Positions 33,764 through 45,548 of a DNA stretch of 64,000 bases are shown piece after piece. How positions within the stretch are numbered: the stretch's first letter is position 1; each line of letters begins with the position of its first letter. Under the pieces are notes generated by a model. The model saw only the letters and a program-made list of their open reading frames with translations, was not told where the DNA came from and did not search any database. The DNA is from Trematomus loennbergii (taxonomy: Eukaryota > Chordata > Actinopteri > Perciformes > Nototheniidae). The position numbers and the translations under genes were made by a program. The stretch is taken from contig JAAOOA010000016.1 in NCBI GenBank assembly GCA_012861695.1, positions 27,442,472 through 27,506,471 of the forward strand. Direction: 5' to 3'.

Positions 33764-35395
33764 CTTTCACACCAAGTACTTTCCTCAGGAAGAGTTCCCG
33801 GAACTTAGTTCCCCGGAACTCTTTAATTCCTGAACTATCTAGTAAATCGCGTTCACACCGGAATAAGTCCCTGAGGGAGGATTACGCAAATGAAGCCGCT
33901 GACGTCACTTCTTCTTCTTCTGCTTTGGGTTTACTGGCAGGCCGCAAACATCTTCACTGTGTATACCAGTGACGTGCGGTGAGGTTCATGGCTGGTGAGG
34001 CACTGACTCTTTCAGAGTCAGATTTACAAATATTATAGCCTATTTTGACCTTAATCGAAATATTCTGTTATTTTCAAAAGCTTTTTTAGTCTGATGCTGT
34101 GATTAATTTTAAACAGACCGGTCAACAAAAGGATACCCAAAATCTAAATATTGGATTGTTCTTTCTTAGTAAGATCCCATTTTCATTACAGTTGTGGTCT
34201 TACCTTGACTTGAAGATGAATATAAGTCCATGCTATCCTTCTGGACAACAATCTCTATTACTGTTTTGTAAAAGTCCTCCTTATCTTCCTGTAGTTTCAA
34301 AAGTCTAGTTTGTTGTTTGCGGTAGAATAACAGTAGCAACAAGAACCTGTGGGCTCACGTGCGCCCCCTTCAGTGCGGCAGAGGTTATGGCTGCCTCCCC
34401 TGGTGCTTTTTTCATTGCCGTTGTACGATGAGACCATCGAGCCTAAATATCATATACGTGAAATAAGTTATTTAGAGACTATGGATGGCGAGGATAAATG
34501 TAATAAAGGGATCTACAAACATTACATTGGTGACCTACAGTGAGATGGTAACAGGCATGCGCTTAGGGCCCGCTTTCCAGCCAGTTTCTGTGGGGTGACG
34601 CATTCTGAATTGAGGCAGAGCTCATCTGTGCCTCACCTCACCCCACAGTAAATTGCTTGAGCGCGCTCACAAAATAAGTGGCCGCGCTAAATTAGTGCCC
34701 GCGCTCCAGCAAGTTACTGTGGGCTTACGTGAGGCAGTGCTCGTGCCTGCCTCACTTCTCATCGCTCCCGTAGCGGAGCTCGGCAAATTTGCTGATTTTG
34801 ACTGTAAAATGCGATTGGAATCATACATAAATCAGATTTACACAAGATCAGTGGAGACATTTTATTATTATTATTATTTAGTTTTTCTTTAATTGTTTTT
34901 CCGTTACATTGGAGTATGACAGGTGAGGCTCTGCCTCCCCTGCCTCCACTGACTGCACATCGCTGGTGTATACTGCCACCCGAAGTCCCGGAGCCCCCGG
35001 CCAGAAGCGCCAGAAGCGCCAGAAGCGCCAGAAGCGCCGACACCTCCTCATCACTCCACCGCTCCCATGTTTTCTTTTGTGTTGCCATAAGTTAGTCTCT
35101 CTCCTTTGGTGCGCTGGGCTAATGCTAATGCTAATAATGCTAATGCGAGCAAATAAAATGGCGGCTTCACAAAACCTTTCGGAGTTTTACGGGGAGTGGT
35201 TTGCAATTCGCCCAGCCAATCAGAAATTGGAATCTTTTCCTCCCCAGGAAAGTACCATCTCTCTAGCAGGGACTGTAAAGGGGTGAAAAGGTTCCCGAGA
35301 ATTAAGTTCTAGTTCCAGATCTTTTTGGTGTGAACGCAAAATCCCAGGAACTATCGGAACTATTCCTGGGAAAAGTACTCCAATGTGAAAGCGCC
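33764..35395. mobile_element. AAT-flanked TIR element, copy 2, with hAT insertion
   Basis: Starts AGGTGCTTTCACACC and ends GTGAAAGCGCC. The same family as 2154-2724 (opposite orientation) and 40172-40797. It carries the Myb/SANT-like start [19 protein letters not shown] on the - strand (about 35085-35020), followed by a short in-frame Leu/Ala repeat. A 999-bp hAT element sits inside it. Confidence 0.7.
33967..34965. mobile_element. hAT-like element, 999 bp
   Basis: The ends CAGTGACGTGC and GCACATCGCTG are inverted repeats. The 8-bp duplication GTGTATAC flanks it (33959-33966, 34966-34973). The sister copy at 40371-40378 has GTGTATAC once with no insertion, which gives the exact empty site. 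Confidence 0.92.
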
Positions 35396-36078
35396 AATTA
35401 TGTTCCTATTAATTTCTAATGACGAGTGTCCATGTCAAGTGATCGCAAACTTTCCCAGCGTGAGAAAAAAAGAACATGGCGGACACCAGATTTATTTTTA
35501 GTGGAAAATCCTACATTGTAGGATAGTTTGGCCGTTAAAATGATTTTTGATTACATTCCTATCAAGAAGTTTATATTGTACTTTTAGAATCTACGTCCAG
35601 TGGATGTGCAGGATCCATAGTTTGATAGATATTACGAAGATGATTTGAGCTCCATGTTTCTTTTTACAAAATATGGTATCCATGTCACGTCTTGAGAGGG
35701 TTATTTGTGAATATACTTTTTCGTTTTGCCCTGTCGACCAACGCAGTTAATTCCATGTTTTTTTGTGAGAATGGGTTGGTCATGACCTTCTCGGACTCTT
35801 TCCACTCTCCGTCCCCGGTCTTCCAGCTGTAAGTGACGGGTCCAGCCCCGGTAATGTCCCCCTCACAGGTCAGATTACACGGGCCTGACTCTGGGCTGCA
35901 TGTCAGCGCCACACTTCCGGTTTGGGAACATGTTTGATCATTACAGCTTTAAATGTGTCACTTTGGACCTTTTTGATCTCCACTGACGTCCGGTGGATGT
36001 ATCCAGGGTGGTTGTTGTTTTGTTTCTGTAGTAATACAAATCAAACACATTTCCCCCCCACTCTGCCAGCAGATTAAT

Positions 36079-36770
36079 AATAATAATAATAATAATTTCA
36101 ATTTTTATAGCGCCTTTCAAGAGACCCAAGGACGCTTTACAATGGGAAACAAAACAACAAAATAATAATAGTCACACAGATACACAGGTTAAAAAAAAAA
36201 AAACAGGTTGCTGGGTACTGCATTTTAGCTGAGGCCAAAGGCCCGAGTGAACAGATGGTGTTTGAGTTGTTTTTTGAAAGTGTCCAGAGAGTCGGCATTC
36301 CTGATAGCAGAGGGGAGAGCATTCCAGAGGGTGGGGGCTGCGACACTGAAGGCTCTGTTGCCAAAGGTTTTCAGTTTGGAGCGCTGGATGGAGAGCAGCC
36401 CGTTGTCGGAGGACCGCAGCTGACGAGAGGGGTGTAGGGCTGAAGGAGGTCAGAGATGTATGCGGGGGCTAGGGAGTGGAGAGATTTGTAGGTTAGCAGG
36501 AGGAGTTTGTACTGGATGCGTGACTTGACCGGGAGCCAGTGAAGGTGGATGAGGGTGGGGGTAATGTGTTGCCAGGGCTTAGTGTGGGTGAGGAGCCTGG
36601 CTGCAGAGTTCTGGACGTACTGGAGCCTGTCCAGGGCTTTGCTGGTGACCCCGAACAGAACTCCATTGCAGTAGGAGGAGGCGAGAGGAGATGAAGGTAT
36701 GAATTAATGTTTCTGCAACGGGGTCAAGGAGAGAGGGCCGGAGTCTTGAGATGTTTCGAAGGTGATTGTG
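36079..36770 (-). mobile_element. LINE 3' fragment, copy 1
   Basis: Near-identical to 52160-52860. The - strand ends in an ATT-type repeat (AATAATAATAATAATAATAA on +), as expected of a non-LTR 3' end. It contains TTATAGCGCCTTTCAAGAGA and the long segment GGCTGCGACACTGAAGGCTC. A diverged 3' end also occurs at about 29945-30010. It interrupts the V domain of pseudogene A. Confidence 0.65.
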
Positions 36771-37394
36771 GTTAAACTGCCACAGGATGTTGGTGATTCG
36801 TTCAGAAGGAGGAGTCCTCAGGTCTAGCGTCAGACTGCCGCCCTGTGTGAAGTATGTTGGTGTTTGTTGAGTAAAAGCAAGCTCAGATCCGCCAACAGCA
36901 GAGAAAACACGACCACTTCCCCCATGTTCACAGCTCAGTGCAGGGCGGAAAGAATATCTGTTTCACACCAGCATCAGCCTCTCAGTTCTTTGGCTTTCTG
37001 CTTTTTGTGTCACCTGACAGCATTTCCTTTCTCTTTTTTAGAATATTGAACTCCCTCTTTAGAAGAAGATGATTCTCATCATGAGAAATACGTTTTTGTG
37101 TTGGAATTGTATTCCCAGAGTTCTTGTTTTAAACCGTGAGTTCTAAATTAAGTATATAGGCTAGTACATGTTAAAAAACAAAATGGAAAGAAGATCTGTT
37201 TCTCACAGCAGCATCAGCCTCTGAGGATTGTGGTTTTCCGCTTTATCTGTCACGAAACTAGACCGACGTCACTTCCTTTCTCTTTTTACTACCTTAATTC
37301 TTTAGAAGTAAAAGATAGCAGTTTTAAGAAAGAAGGGGCGTTTTTGTTTTCTGAGTGTACTTTAAAAAAAATAATATATGGCTAAGATAACCCA

Positions 37395-37860
37395 CAGCCC
37401 ACACCTGCTCGACTCAGGGCTGCATGTCAGAGACCCTCACTGCCGGCTTGGGAACATGTTTAATCATTTCAGCTTTAAATGTCTCACTTTAGACCTTGTT
37501 GTTGACCTCCACTGAATACACACCCTCATCAGCTTTAGTCATTTTCTCCATAGCTAAACATCCAGTGACTTTGTCCAGTAAGATGTTGTCTCTGTTATGG
37601 GTCAAATCAACAGGAGGGTCATCAAGAACAAAATAGTTGGTGATAAGGTGAACATGAACTCACACAAAGCAGTTTTAAAAAGCAATGAAAGATTTTTTTT
37701 TATTTCATATTTGATTGCCAAATACACTGCATTCCCTCTTCTTGCTCTTAGGGCTGACATGTTTGAATCATGCTAAAGAAATAAAAGTGACAACCTCTTT
37801 AAACTTCAGTTTCATAATCTCTCTCTCTCTGCTCTGACACGGACACATCAGTTCCCGTGT
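37395..37860 (-). pseudogene. SLAM/CD2-like Ig fragment B
   Basis: The - strand from 37640 to 37395 encodes a V-domain second half (THNRDNILLDKVTGCLAMEK, ADEGVYSVEVNN), then a degenerate C2 start. A tail-end fragment (TTCAGTTTCATAATC...) follows at 37812-37860. The middle is missing. A copy with the same layout is at 53475-54110, and a shorter one at 39545-39620. Confidence 0.65.
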
Positions 37861-38028
37861 GTTAATAAGGAACAAAAGTAAAAAAAAGACAAATGAATAC
37901 ATGATATTGTCACCATTGAACAAAAAACATATGCAAAGTAATACATGAAACTATTTTATTTCATATTTGACTGCATTCACTGCTGACGTGCTATAATCGT
38001 GTTTAAGAAATAAAAGCAAGCACCCTCT

Positions 38029-39119
38029 TTAAACTTCAGTTTCATAATCACTCTCTCTGCTCTGACACGGACACATCAGTCTCCTGAGAGTCTCTCTGTT
38101 CCTCCACACCGCGAACACCACGACCCCCAGCAGGGCGAGGAGAGCCAGGGATCTCATCACAGCGCCCAACACTTTGATCCAGAGTCCAGAGTCTGCAGGG
38201 AGGAACAGAATCATGAGGGCTGCACTTTCTTCCTCACTTACTGGGTTCTTCATCTTGCAGGTGAAGGTCTTCACATGTCCATGCTCTCCCTTGATGACGA
38301 TCATGTCTCTTTCTGACTCCGTCCAATTTCCATCCCCGGTTTTCCAGCTGTAAGTGACGGGTCCAGCCCCGGCGATGTTCGCATCACAGGTCAGGGTACA
38401 TTGGTCACTTTCAGGGCTGCATGTCAGCGAGGAGACCCATATGCTCGGCTTGGGAATATCTTTGATCAACACAGCTTCATAACCTACTCCAGAACTCTCC
38501 AGGGACATCTCTCTGTCGAATATATTTGGAAGTGGATCACTTTCTCCTCACTTACTGGGTTCTTCATCTTGCAGGTGAAGGTCTTCACTTGTCCATGCTC
38601 TTTCTCAGTGATTGTCATGTCTCTCCTCGACTCTTTCCACTCTCCATCCCCGATTTTCCAGCTGTAAGTGACGGGTCCAACCCAGGTGGTGTCCCCCTCA
38701 CAGTTCAGGGTACATTGGTCACTTTCATCGCTGAATGAAACCGAGGAGATCCATATGTCCGGCTTGGGAACATCTTTGATCACTAAAACGTTGTATGTCT
38801 CTTTTTGCACGTCGTTGTTAACCTCCACTGAATACACACCCTCTTCAGCTTTGGTCATTTTCTCCATAGATAAACGTCCAGTGTCTTTGTCCAAGAAGAT
38901 GTTTTCTCTGTTATGGGTCAAAGGAAGCACACCTTTCACCCATTCTGCCAGAATACTATCTTGAAACTTCCACTGGATGATGGTAATCGGATCGGAAGGA
39001 GCAGGCCTCAAGTCCAGCGTCACATTACCGCCTTCCTTGATGAACTTCTCCTCAGTAGAAGCAGATCGAAGAGAGGCCAAAACCAGCAGAGAAAACACAA
39101 AAACTTTCCCCATTTTCAC
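38029..39119 (-). CDS. SLAM/CD2-like Ig receptor, copy 1 (one frameshift)
   Basis: A single-exon gene for a type I membrane protein. It has a signal peptide (MGKVFVFSLLVLASLRSAST), a V-type domain lacking the usual cysteine pair, two similar C2-type domains each with CTLxC and FTCKMKN, a transmembrane segment and a short basic tail ending in SDYETEV. The sister gene at 54277-55368 is about 90% similar and unbroken. Here one base is missing near 38538-38548 between the two C2 domains. The frame ends early at 38484, and the rest continues from 38508 in another frame. It is either a recent pseudogene or a sequence error. SLAM-family proteins are adhesion or co-stimulatory receptors of leucocytes; the role here is inferred. 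Confidence 0.78.
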
Positions 39120-40171
39120 AGCTCAGTGCATGACTGAGAGAGTTTCTGTTTCACATCAGCATCAGCCTCTCAGTTCCGTTGTTTCTGCTTTTTGTGACAC
39201 CTGGCAGCATTTCCTTCTCTTTTTTAGATTATTGAACTTCCTCTTTAGAAGAAGGTGATGAGGCCGCATGAGAGAGAAGTGTTTACATTGGATATGTGTT
39301 CTCAGAGTTCATACTTTAAACTGTGAATTCTAAATTAAGTAAATAGTACATATTAAAAAACAATTAGGAAGATCTGTTTTTCACGACAGCACCAGTCACT
39401 GAGGTTTGTGGTTTTCCTCTTATTCTGTCACGACATTAGACCGACGGCACTTCCTTTCTGTTTTTTACAAGACTACCTTTATTCTTTAGAAGAAGAAGTG
39501 AGCAGTTTCCTGAAAGAAGGGACGTTTTTGTCTTCTGAGTGTACTGTAAGATGTTGTCTCTGTTATGGGTCAAATCAACAGGAGGGTCATCAAGAACAAA
39601 ATAGTTGGTGATAAGGTGAACATGAACTCACACAAAGCAGTTTAAAAAGCAATGAAAGATTTTTTTATTTGATTGCCAAATACACTGCATGCAAGATAAA
39701 TGAATACATGATATTGTCACCATTGAACAAAAACATATGCAAAGCTGTTTTAAAATTGTATTTCATATTTGACTGCATTCACTGCTGACGTGCTATAATC
39801 ATGTTTAAGAAATAAAAGCAAACACCCTCTTTAAACTTCAGTTTCATAATCCCTCTTTCTGCTCTGACACAGACACATCAGTCTCCTGAGAGTCTCTCTG
39901 TTCCTCCACGCCGCGAACACCCCGGCCCCCAGCAGGAGGAAGCCAGTGCTTTGATCACAGCGCCCAACACTTCGATGCCGGCTTCACCATCTTCCTCACT
40001 TACTGCGTTCTTCATCCTGCAGGTGAAGTTCTCCACGTGTCCATGCTCTGCCTCGGTGATGGTCATGAATACCCAGTCTCACACAAAAACGTGTAATAGC
40101 TACGTTGGTCGACAGGGCAAAACGTAGTATATTCACAAATAACCCTCTCAAGACGTGACATTGATACAAAA

Positions 40172-40797
40172 GGTGCTTTCACACCAAGTACTTTCCCCAG
40201 GAATAGTTCCCTGAACTTAGTTCCCCGGAACTCTTTAATTCCTGAACTATCTAGTAAATCGCGTTCACACCGGAATAAGTCCATGAGGGAGGATTACGCA
40301 AATGAAGCCGCTGACGTCACTTCTTCTTCTTCTGCTTTGGGTTTACTGGCAGGCCGCAAACATCTTCACTGTGTATACTGCCACCCGAAGTCCCCGAAGT
40401 CCCCGAGCCCCCCGGCCAGAATCGCCAGAAGCGCCGACACCTCCTCATCTCCACCGCTCCCATGTTTTCGTTTGTGTTGCCATACATTAGTCTCTCTCCG
40501 TTGGTGCGCTGGGCTAATGCTAATGCTAATAATGCTAATGCGAGCAAATAAAATGGCGGCTTCACAAAACCTTTCGGAGTTTTACGGGAGTGGTTTGCAA
40601 TTCGCCCAGCCAATCAGAAATTGGAATCTTTTCCTCCCCAGGAAAGTACCATCTTGCTAGCAGGGACTGAAAAGGGGTGAAAAGGTTCCCGAGAATTAAG
40701 TTCTAGTTCCAGATCTATTTGGTTTGAACTCAAAATCCCAGGAACTATCGGAACTATTCCTGGGAAAAGTACTCCAATGTGAAAGCGCCAATTATGT
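40172..40797. mobile_element. AAT-flanked TIR element, copy 3
   Basis: Ends AGGTGCTTTCACACC and GTGAAAGCGCC. It is nearly identical to 33764-35395 but lacks the 999-bp hAT, with an intact site GTGTATAC at 40371-40378. Confidence 0.75.
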
Positions 40798-41776
40798 TCC
40801 TATTAATTTCTAATGACCAGTGTCCATGTCAAGTGATCGCAAACTTTCCCAGCGTGAGAAAAAAGAACATGGCGGACACCAGATTTATTTTTAGTGGAAA
40901 ATCCTAAATTGTAGGATAGTTTGGCCATTAAAATGCTTTTTGATTACATTCCTAGCAAGAAGTTTATATTGTATGTAACCCACTGGATAAACCAAGGTTA
41001 CAAGGTTCTTGTATTTTGTTTGTTAATAATAATTTATAATTTATTTAGTTATTTTATAGTATATTTTAGTTTAATGGTCAACTTTTAAGAACAAAGCTCA
41101 TTGGTTCATAACGCAATCATGATTGCAGTTGGACTAAAATCCGCCAAGTCCCGCCTCCTCACTCAGTTTAGTGAGGGCACGTTGAAGACGTGTGTGTGAG
41201 GGAGCAGCGTCACGCTGGAAGAACGGAGACACTTGTGATCATTATATGCACAAAACAGCGCAAATTAAGAGTTTTACCGGGACGGCGGTGGACCAATCTT
41301 TGGGGCTGTCATTGGAGGTTGGAGCTGCTTTGGAAAGCGGGAGTTTTGATTGTTATTTTATTTTCCTCGGTGAGTGAAGCAACAAGCTACATGCTTGTTG
41401 CTGCCTGCATGCTGCGGCCATCATGGTGTGTTACGGACCGTCCACACAGCAGCGTTAAAAAATCTTGGAACGCTTCTGCCCATTCACTTTGAATGGGGTG
41501 ACGTCATTTTGCCTCACTTTTCGCCGAACTGCATTGTGGGCAGGCGAGCGGAGATTTTCAGGATTTTCAGGATTCAAAGTTGAGCAATGTTCAACTTTTG
41601 AAGCTGAGGTGGAAGCGTCAGCCAATCAAATCCCGTGTATGCAAATCTGACAATTCAAGCGCAAGCCAATCAAACCGCGTGTATGCTGGGAGAGACATAC
41701 CGCAGGTCATTTCCTCATATTCCAAAAAATGGAGGAGAAATTAGCGGTAGGGAATCACCCGGTGCTTTATGACCAG

Positions 41777-42638
41777 TGTTGGAGCAGAACACCTATTGTG
41801 GTGGCTGATAGCCACCCCCTCTGCTACGCGCCGTTCGTTGGATGAGGCTGATCTCTATTTAATAAAGAAAGGAATTGAAAACACCGGAATCAAAAGTTAT
41901 AACAATTATCTGAGTTTACTGGTAGGAAACAAAACATGTATACTAGTTTTACAGAGTACTCCGGACTTCAGGCTTGTGATGCGATGCGGATACAGGTGTC
42001 GGGACCAACCAACTCATCAAAAAGAAGAATTGACTTCAGGTTTGTGATGCGATGCGGACATAGATATCGGGACCAACCAACTCAGCAAACCAGAAGTATT
42101 TTTACATACAAAAACAACAGTATTCATATCCATATTTTGGGGCGGAGATGGGTCGACTCTTCCTTCCCATTTTACTCCGAAGCGAATCAGAGAGTCCGTG
42201 GGGAGGAGCTGTGTGAGCTGCTCACTCCCCCAGGTGTCCTTACTGGTTGGATCCACCTCTGGTCGGGTTCAATACAGCGAATCAGAGTTCTGACCAGAAC
42301 GTGAGATTCTAAGTTCCACAAGGTCAAAGTCAATCTTATCTCTGCCCCGTATCACTCCCTTATTTTCCCAACGAATATTTCACACAAACTTTTACTCTCA
42401 GATAACCAAACATTGTACATAGATATAATGAGCCCAGAAAGTACATAATGATACCCAGAAAGAACCTTGAAAAGAACATATGTGTGTGCTCTGGTGAGAA
42501 GGGAGGTGTATGTGTGTGTAACAGGATCTCTGGGTCAGTGAGTTGTAAGTGAGAAGACATTATATATGGGTTTACTTAAAACGTTCAAACAATACATGTT
42601 CACTTCAATACAGTTTAGAATCGTATCTTTTTACTTCA
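41777..42638 (-). repeat. ERV LTR (3' in ERV orientation)
   Basis: 862 bp, + strand start TGTTGGAGCAGAACACC and end TTACTTCA. Closely similar to 45549-46389. One difference is about 22 bp present here at 42491-42515 (GGAGGTGTATGTGTG) and absent in the other. Confidence 0.87.
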
Positions 42639-42650
42639 ATCCCTCTTTTG
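42639..42650 (-). other. ERV polypurine tract
   Basis: The - strand reads AAAAGAGGGAT directly before the LTR start TGAAGTAAAAAG. This is where plus-strand DNA priming is expected. Confidence 0.7.
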
Positions 42651-42773
42651 ATCTCACCTCACGAGATCAACATATAGCATTTGAAACATAACCACTGTCA
42701 TTCTTTTCTACTGTGTCTGTCCCAACATTTATATAAATCCATCAGAAGCTGGGATTTAGAGCACTTTAAACCT

Positions 42774-43168
42774 TTAGGAACAGTCCACAACACACAACTT
42801 CTTATGACAGTGGAGGGAGACTAAAATATGTCTAAAAAGTTTGTCCTTGTCGGCTGAGTCATCGTACTCTTCCCCCTCCGACGCATAAGCCAACAAGGGC
42901 ATTTGTACGAAGGGGAAGGGGCAGCTTTCCCTCAATGGTGGAACTGATGAGTCTAACATACAATGAGCGGATACAAGGCACAACAACAACCACATGTCAC
43001 CAAAATGGCAATAAAAGTAGCCACAGAAATTAGAAGAATTATTAAACTTTTCCCTCTTTTGGTAACACATAGTTCTGTAGAATAAAAATACAAATCCCTT
43101 AAATTATGGGATATAAAAATAAAGTTGAAAGTTCCTCCAAAAAATTGATTGTTCAGACAAAGTTCCAC
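42774..43168 (-). pseudogene. ERV env C-terminal part, broken
   Basis: A hydrophobic membrane anchor rich in Ile/Leu is followed by a Cys cluster (TCGCCCAL) and a short tail. It lies between the integrase end and the 3' LTR, where env belongs. An in-frame stop truncates the tail at about 42953 and the other frames are interrupted. The surface subunit and fusion region are not recognisable. Confidence 0.6.
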
Positions 43169-43264
43169 ACCGGCTATATCAACCTGTTTCAGCGGGAAGT
43201 GGAGTTCTCTGTGCCGTCTTGGTTTGCCGTGTCTTTGTCCCCCCAGCCTGACGGCGGCTTCTGG

Positions 43265-43445
43265 GCTGCCTGCTAGAGAGATGTCTTCTGGATTCTCCTC
43301 CTCCGGCCCGCTGATGGCGGCTTCCGGGTCGATGCTGGAGAGATGTCCCGATCCTCCTCCTCCGGCCCGCTGATGGCGGCTTCCGGGTCGATGCTGGAGA
43401 GATGTCCTCCCGATCCTCCTCCTCCGGTCCGCTGATGGCGCCTCC
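43265..43445. repeat. Tandem repeat of about 57 bp inside the ERV
   Basis: Three units containing CTCCTCCGGCCCGCTGATGG and CGGCTTCCGGGTCGATGCTG lie between the integrase and env remnants. The - strand frame encodes repeated acidic/Arg-rich peptides such as AAISGPEEEDR. Confidence 0.8.
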
Positions 43446-43499
43446 TGGGTCGACTGCTTTGACGAGGGCCAGATCTGTCCTGATGTCGTCTAGGGTCCT

Positions 43500-43690
43500 C
43501 GCAGGTGTTTTTCCCGACCGCACACTGGCTCCAGTGGTACCAGTTGTCTCCCTTTCCTTCTAGGCGGACGGCATGGGAGGTCCTTTGGGTCACTCGGTAG
43601 GGACCGGAAAACCTGGGGTTGAGTCACTTAGGCCTGATGACTTTCAGCCAGACGAACTCTGCTGTGTTGGCCTCGTGTTTCTCGGGTCCC
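43500..43690 (-). pseudogene. ERV integrase C-terminal fragment
   Basis: The - strand shows VWLKVIRPK, GPYRVTQRTSHAV and GDNWYHWSQC, which fit the SH3-like end of retroviral integrases (GP-Y-V, T-AV, W-H-S-C). At least one stop lies within it, and no catalytic core DDE is found upstream. Confidence 0.7.
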
Positions 43691-45528
43691 CCTTTGGCGT
43701 CAGCAACCTGTGTGGAGAAGTCTCATACCAAGCCCTTAAGTTGCTGGAAATATGGTTTTGAACTCATCTTTTCTACTTCTTTAGTGTTTATTGGCGGTTG
43801 GCAAACCAACTTGTAGGTGCATTACCGCCACCAACTAGACTGGAGTGTGGACAAGAGACTATGCAGAAAACAATAAACAAAAAAACAAACAAAAAAAACC
43901 GAACAAAAAGGAACAAACAAACAAAACAAAAAATAACCAAAGCTAGTATTTTAAATTGATAATTTCTCTTAAAAACGTAATAATCTCACATACATATTGT
44001 CTGATGTATATCCTATCCCCCCTTTTTCTGAAATAGAATGCCGTTGACGGTGTTCTTATTTTCAGAAATATCGAGCCTTATACATCAGTTATTAAATATC
44101 AGCTATATATTATATATTATTATTACTTATATATCAGGCATTAAATGTCAGCCTTCTTCCGGTCCCCCACTGTTCTAGTACACTCCCTGTTCTTCTCGTT
44201 CAAATTCTAAAAATAATATAATATATATCCAGCAGATGGAGCCAAACCTTAATTTATCATTAGTCTGTTTGTTTTGTGCCACACCCTATTGGCCACCAGA
44301 TGGTAGCACCTGACCAGTTGCTCGCGGAAGCTTCCGGAAATTGGAACGCTTATATAATTTTTTCAAAATCTCCTTCCATGATTGACCTCGTTTATATTAT
44401 CTGACTTTGTTGATACGTGTTCGTTTGTATTTATTTAATATACTGGGCAATTATTGTCTTTAATTCTAATTTTCAGTGTGTAATTTTTCAGAATATTCGC
44501 GCACCAGAGGGCAGCAGCTGACCACGAATGAAGTTGTCCCTCTCACTGATTCAAACCTATCTCCACAGTACTTTATTTTTCTCAATTATTACACAGATTT
44601 GACTTAAAAAATCACACAGAGTCTATTCCCTTTACAGACTTTGTACTATCTGAATTCTATCTCTGTGTACAGTATGTACTGTGTACAGAGTGGTGTTCTT
44701 AAATTATGTTTGCAGTTTTACACACATTTTATCCCCATACAGTCAGGCAGATTTTTATTGTGCGATGTATATTTCAACAGATAGCGTGACTTCCTGAAGC
44801 AAGCTTCTACAACCCCCTTACGGCGATTGCGGCTTCAGGCAAGGAGTCGGAACCCAGTCAACAAAATCTCTTTATCGTCACGTTTAATGAGCCTGATTAA
44901 CCCCACAGCAAGAGTTGTGATGAGATTCGGTCGTTCCAAATAATTAGTTGGAGGTCGCGTCTCTCTCCTCCTCTATCACCCACCATATAACAATTACAGC
45001 ATTTTATACATTTAAAGCACCACGAAAGGTAACCGCATTAATCAATCTTATCATGATCTGCGGGGAATTTAACCCTTCTGTTTTTTACACCCCCGCAGCC
45101 TTTAATTAAAGCACTACAAGCCAACCGTATTAATCAATCTTATCTTGACTTACGGGGAATTTAACCCATCTGTTTTTTACAGCCTTGCAGCGTTCGTTTT
45201 AGTGAGTTGTAGGACGGGACTTATCTACCCGCCTCTTACAAGCACTTTTGTGCCTTAGGTACAGGACTGAATACCCGACTCTAAGCACTATCCCAATATC
45301 CCAACTAGAATATGTATTGTATTTCCCGTGACTAAGAACACTGAGAACGCTGCTGACAACTCTAATTTTTTAGTATAATCAATCACAGATTTTTGATAGT
45401 CAAAACAGGTGTCTGCTCACCTTTTGTATATGGCCATTGGTTTAGTTGTCAACAGTATCTCTGTGTCCTCCCCCTGGACTGGATTCCGTCCCCTGGCTGT
45501 CGGTGTTCCTTTCTAGAGATAAGCACTC

Positions 45529-45546
45529 ATCACGTCGGGGTCACCA
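45529..45546 (-). other. ERV primer binding site, tRNA-Trp
   Basis: The - strand TGGTGACCCCGACGTGAT is an exact complement of the last 18 nt of vertebrate tRNA-Trp including CCA. It starts 2 nt inside the LTR boundary, the usual spacing. Confidence 0.88.
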
Positions 45547-45548
45547 CT

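Larger units (their letters stand above)
33658..35778. mobile_element. TIR element inserted in Ig pseudogene A
   Basis: Outer ends TACCCAGTCTCAC and GTGAGAATGGGTTG are imperfect inverted repeats. The inversion extends through about 33742 on the left and from 35688 on the right, including CGTTGGTCGACAGGGCAAAA. The target GTCATGAC is duplicated exactly (33650-33657, 35779-35786). It holds the AAT-flanked element at 33764-35395. Superfamily not assigned; 8-bp duplications suit hAT. Confidence 0.75.
33397..36930 (-). pseudogene. SLAM/CD2-like Ig receptor pseudogene A, split by insertions
   Basis: Reading on the - strand, the signal peptide and first half of the V domain are at about 36930-36757 (FSLLLADLS; ITNILWQFNH in the sister copy). 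A LINE segment interrupts at about 36770-36079. The rest of the V domain follows at 36079-35941. The start of a C2 domain is at 35912-35787 (SPESGPCNLTCEGDITGAGP, YSWKTGDGEWKESEKVMT). A 2.1-kb mobile-element block (33658-35778) then cuts the C2 domain at VMT. The C2 end, transmembrane segment and tail (HGHVENFTCRMNNAVSEED; NRETLRRLMCPC) are at 33654-33397. The parts join across an 8-bp duplication GTCATGAC. There are additional frame breaks. Confidence 0.8.

Noticed and set aside
41190..41650. Possible gene upstream of the ERV (frames of 60-100 aa)
   Set aside because: The frames overlap an LTR-like shell and the TTA element, with no splice signals or family match.
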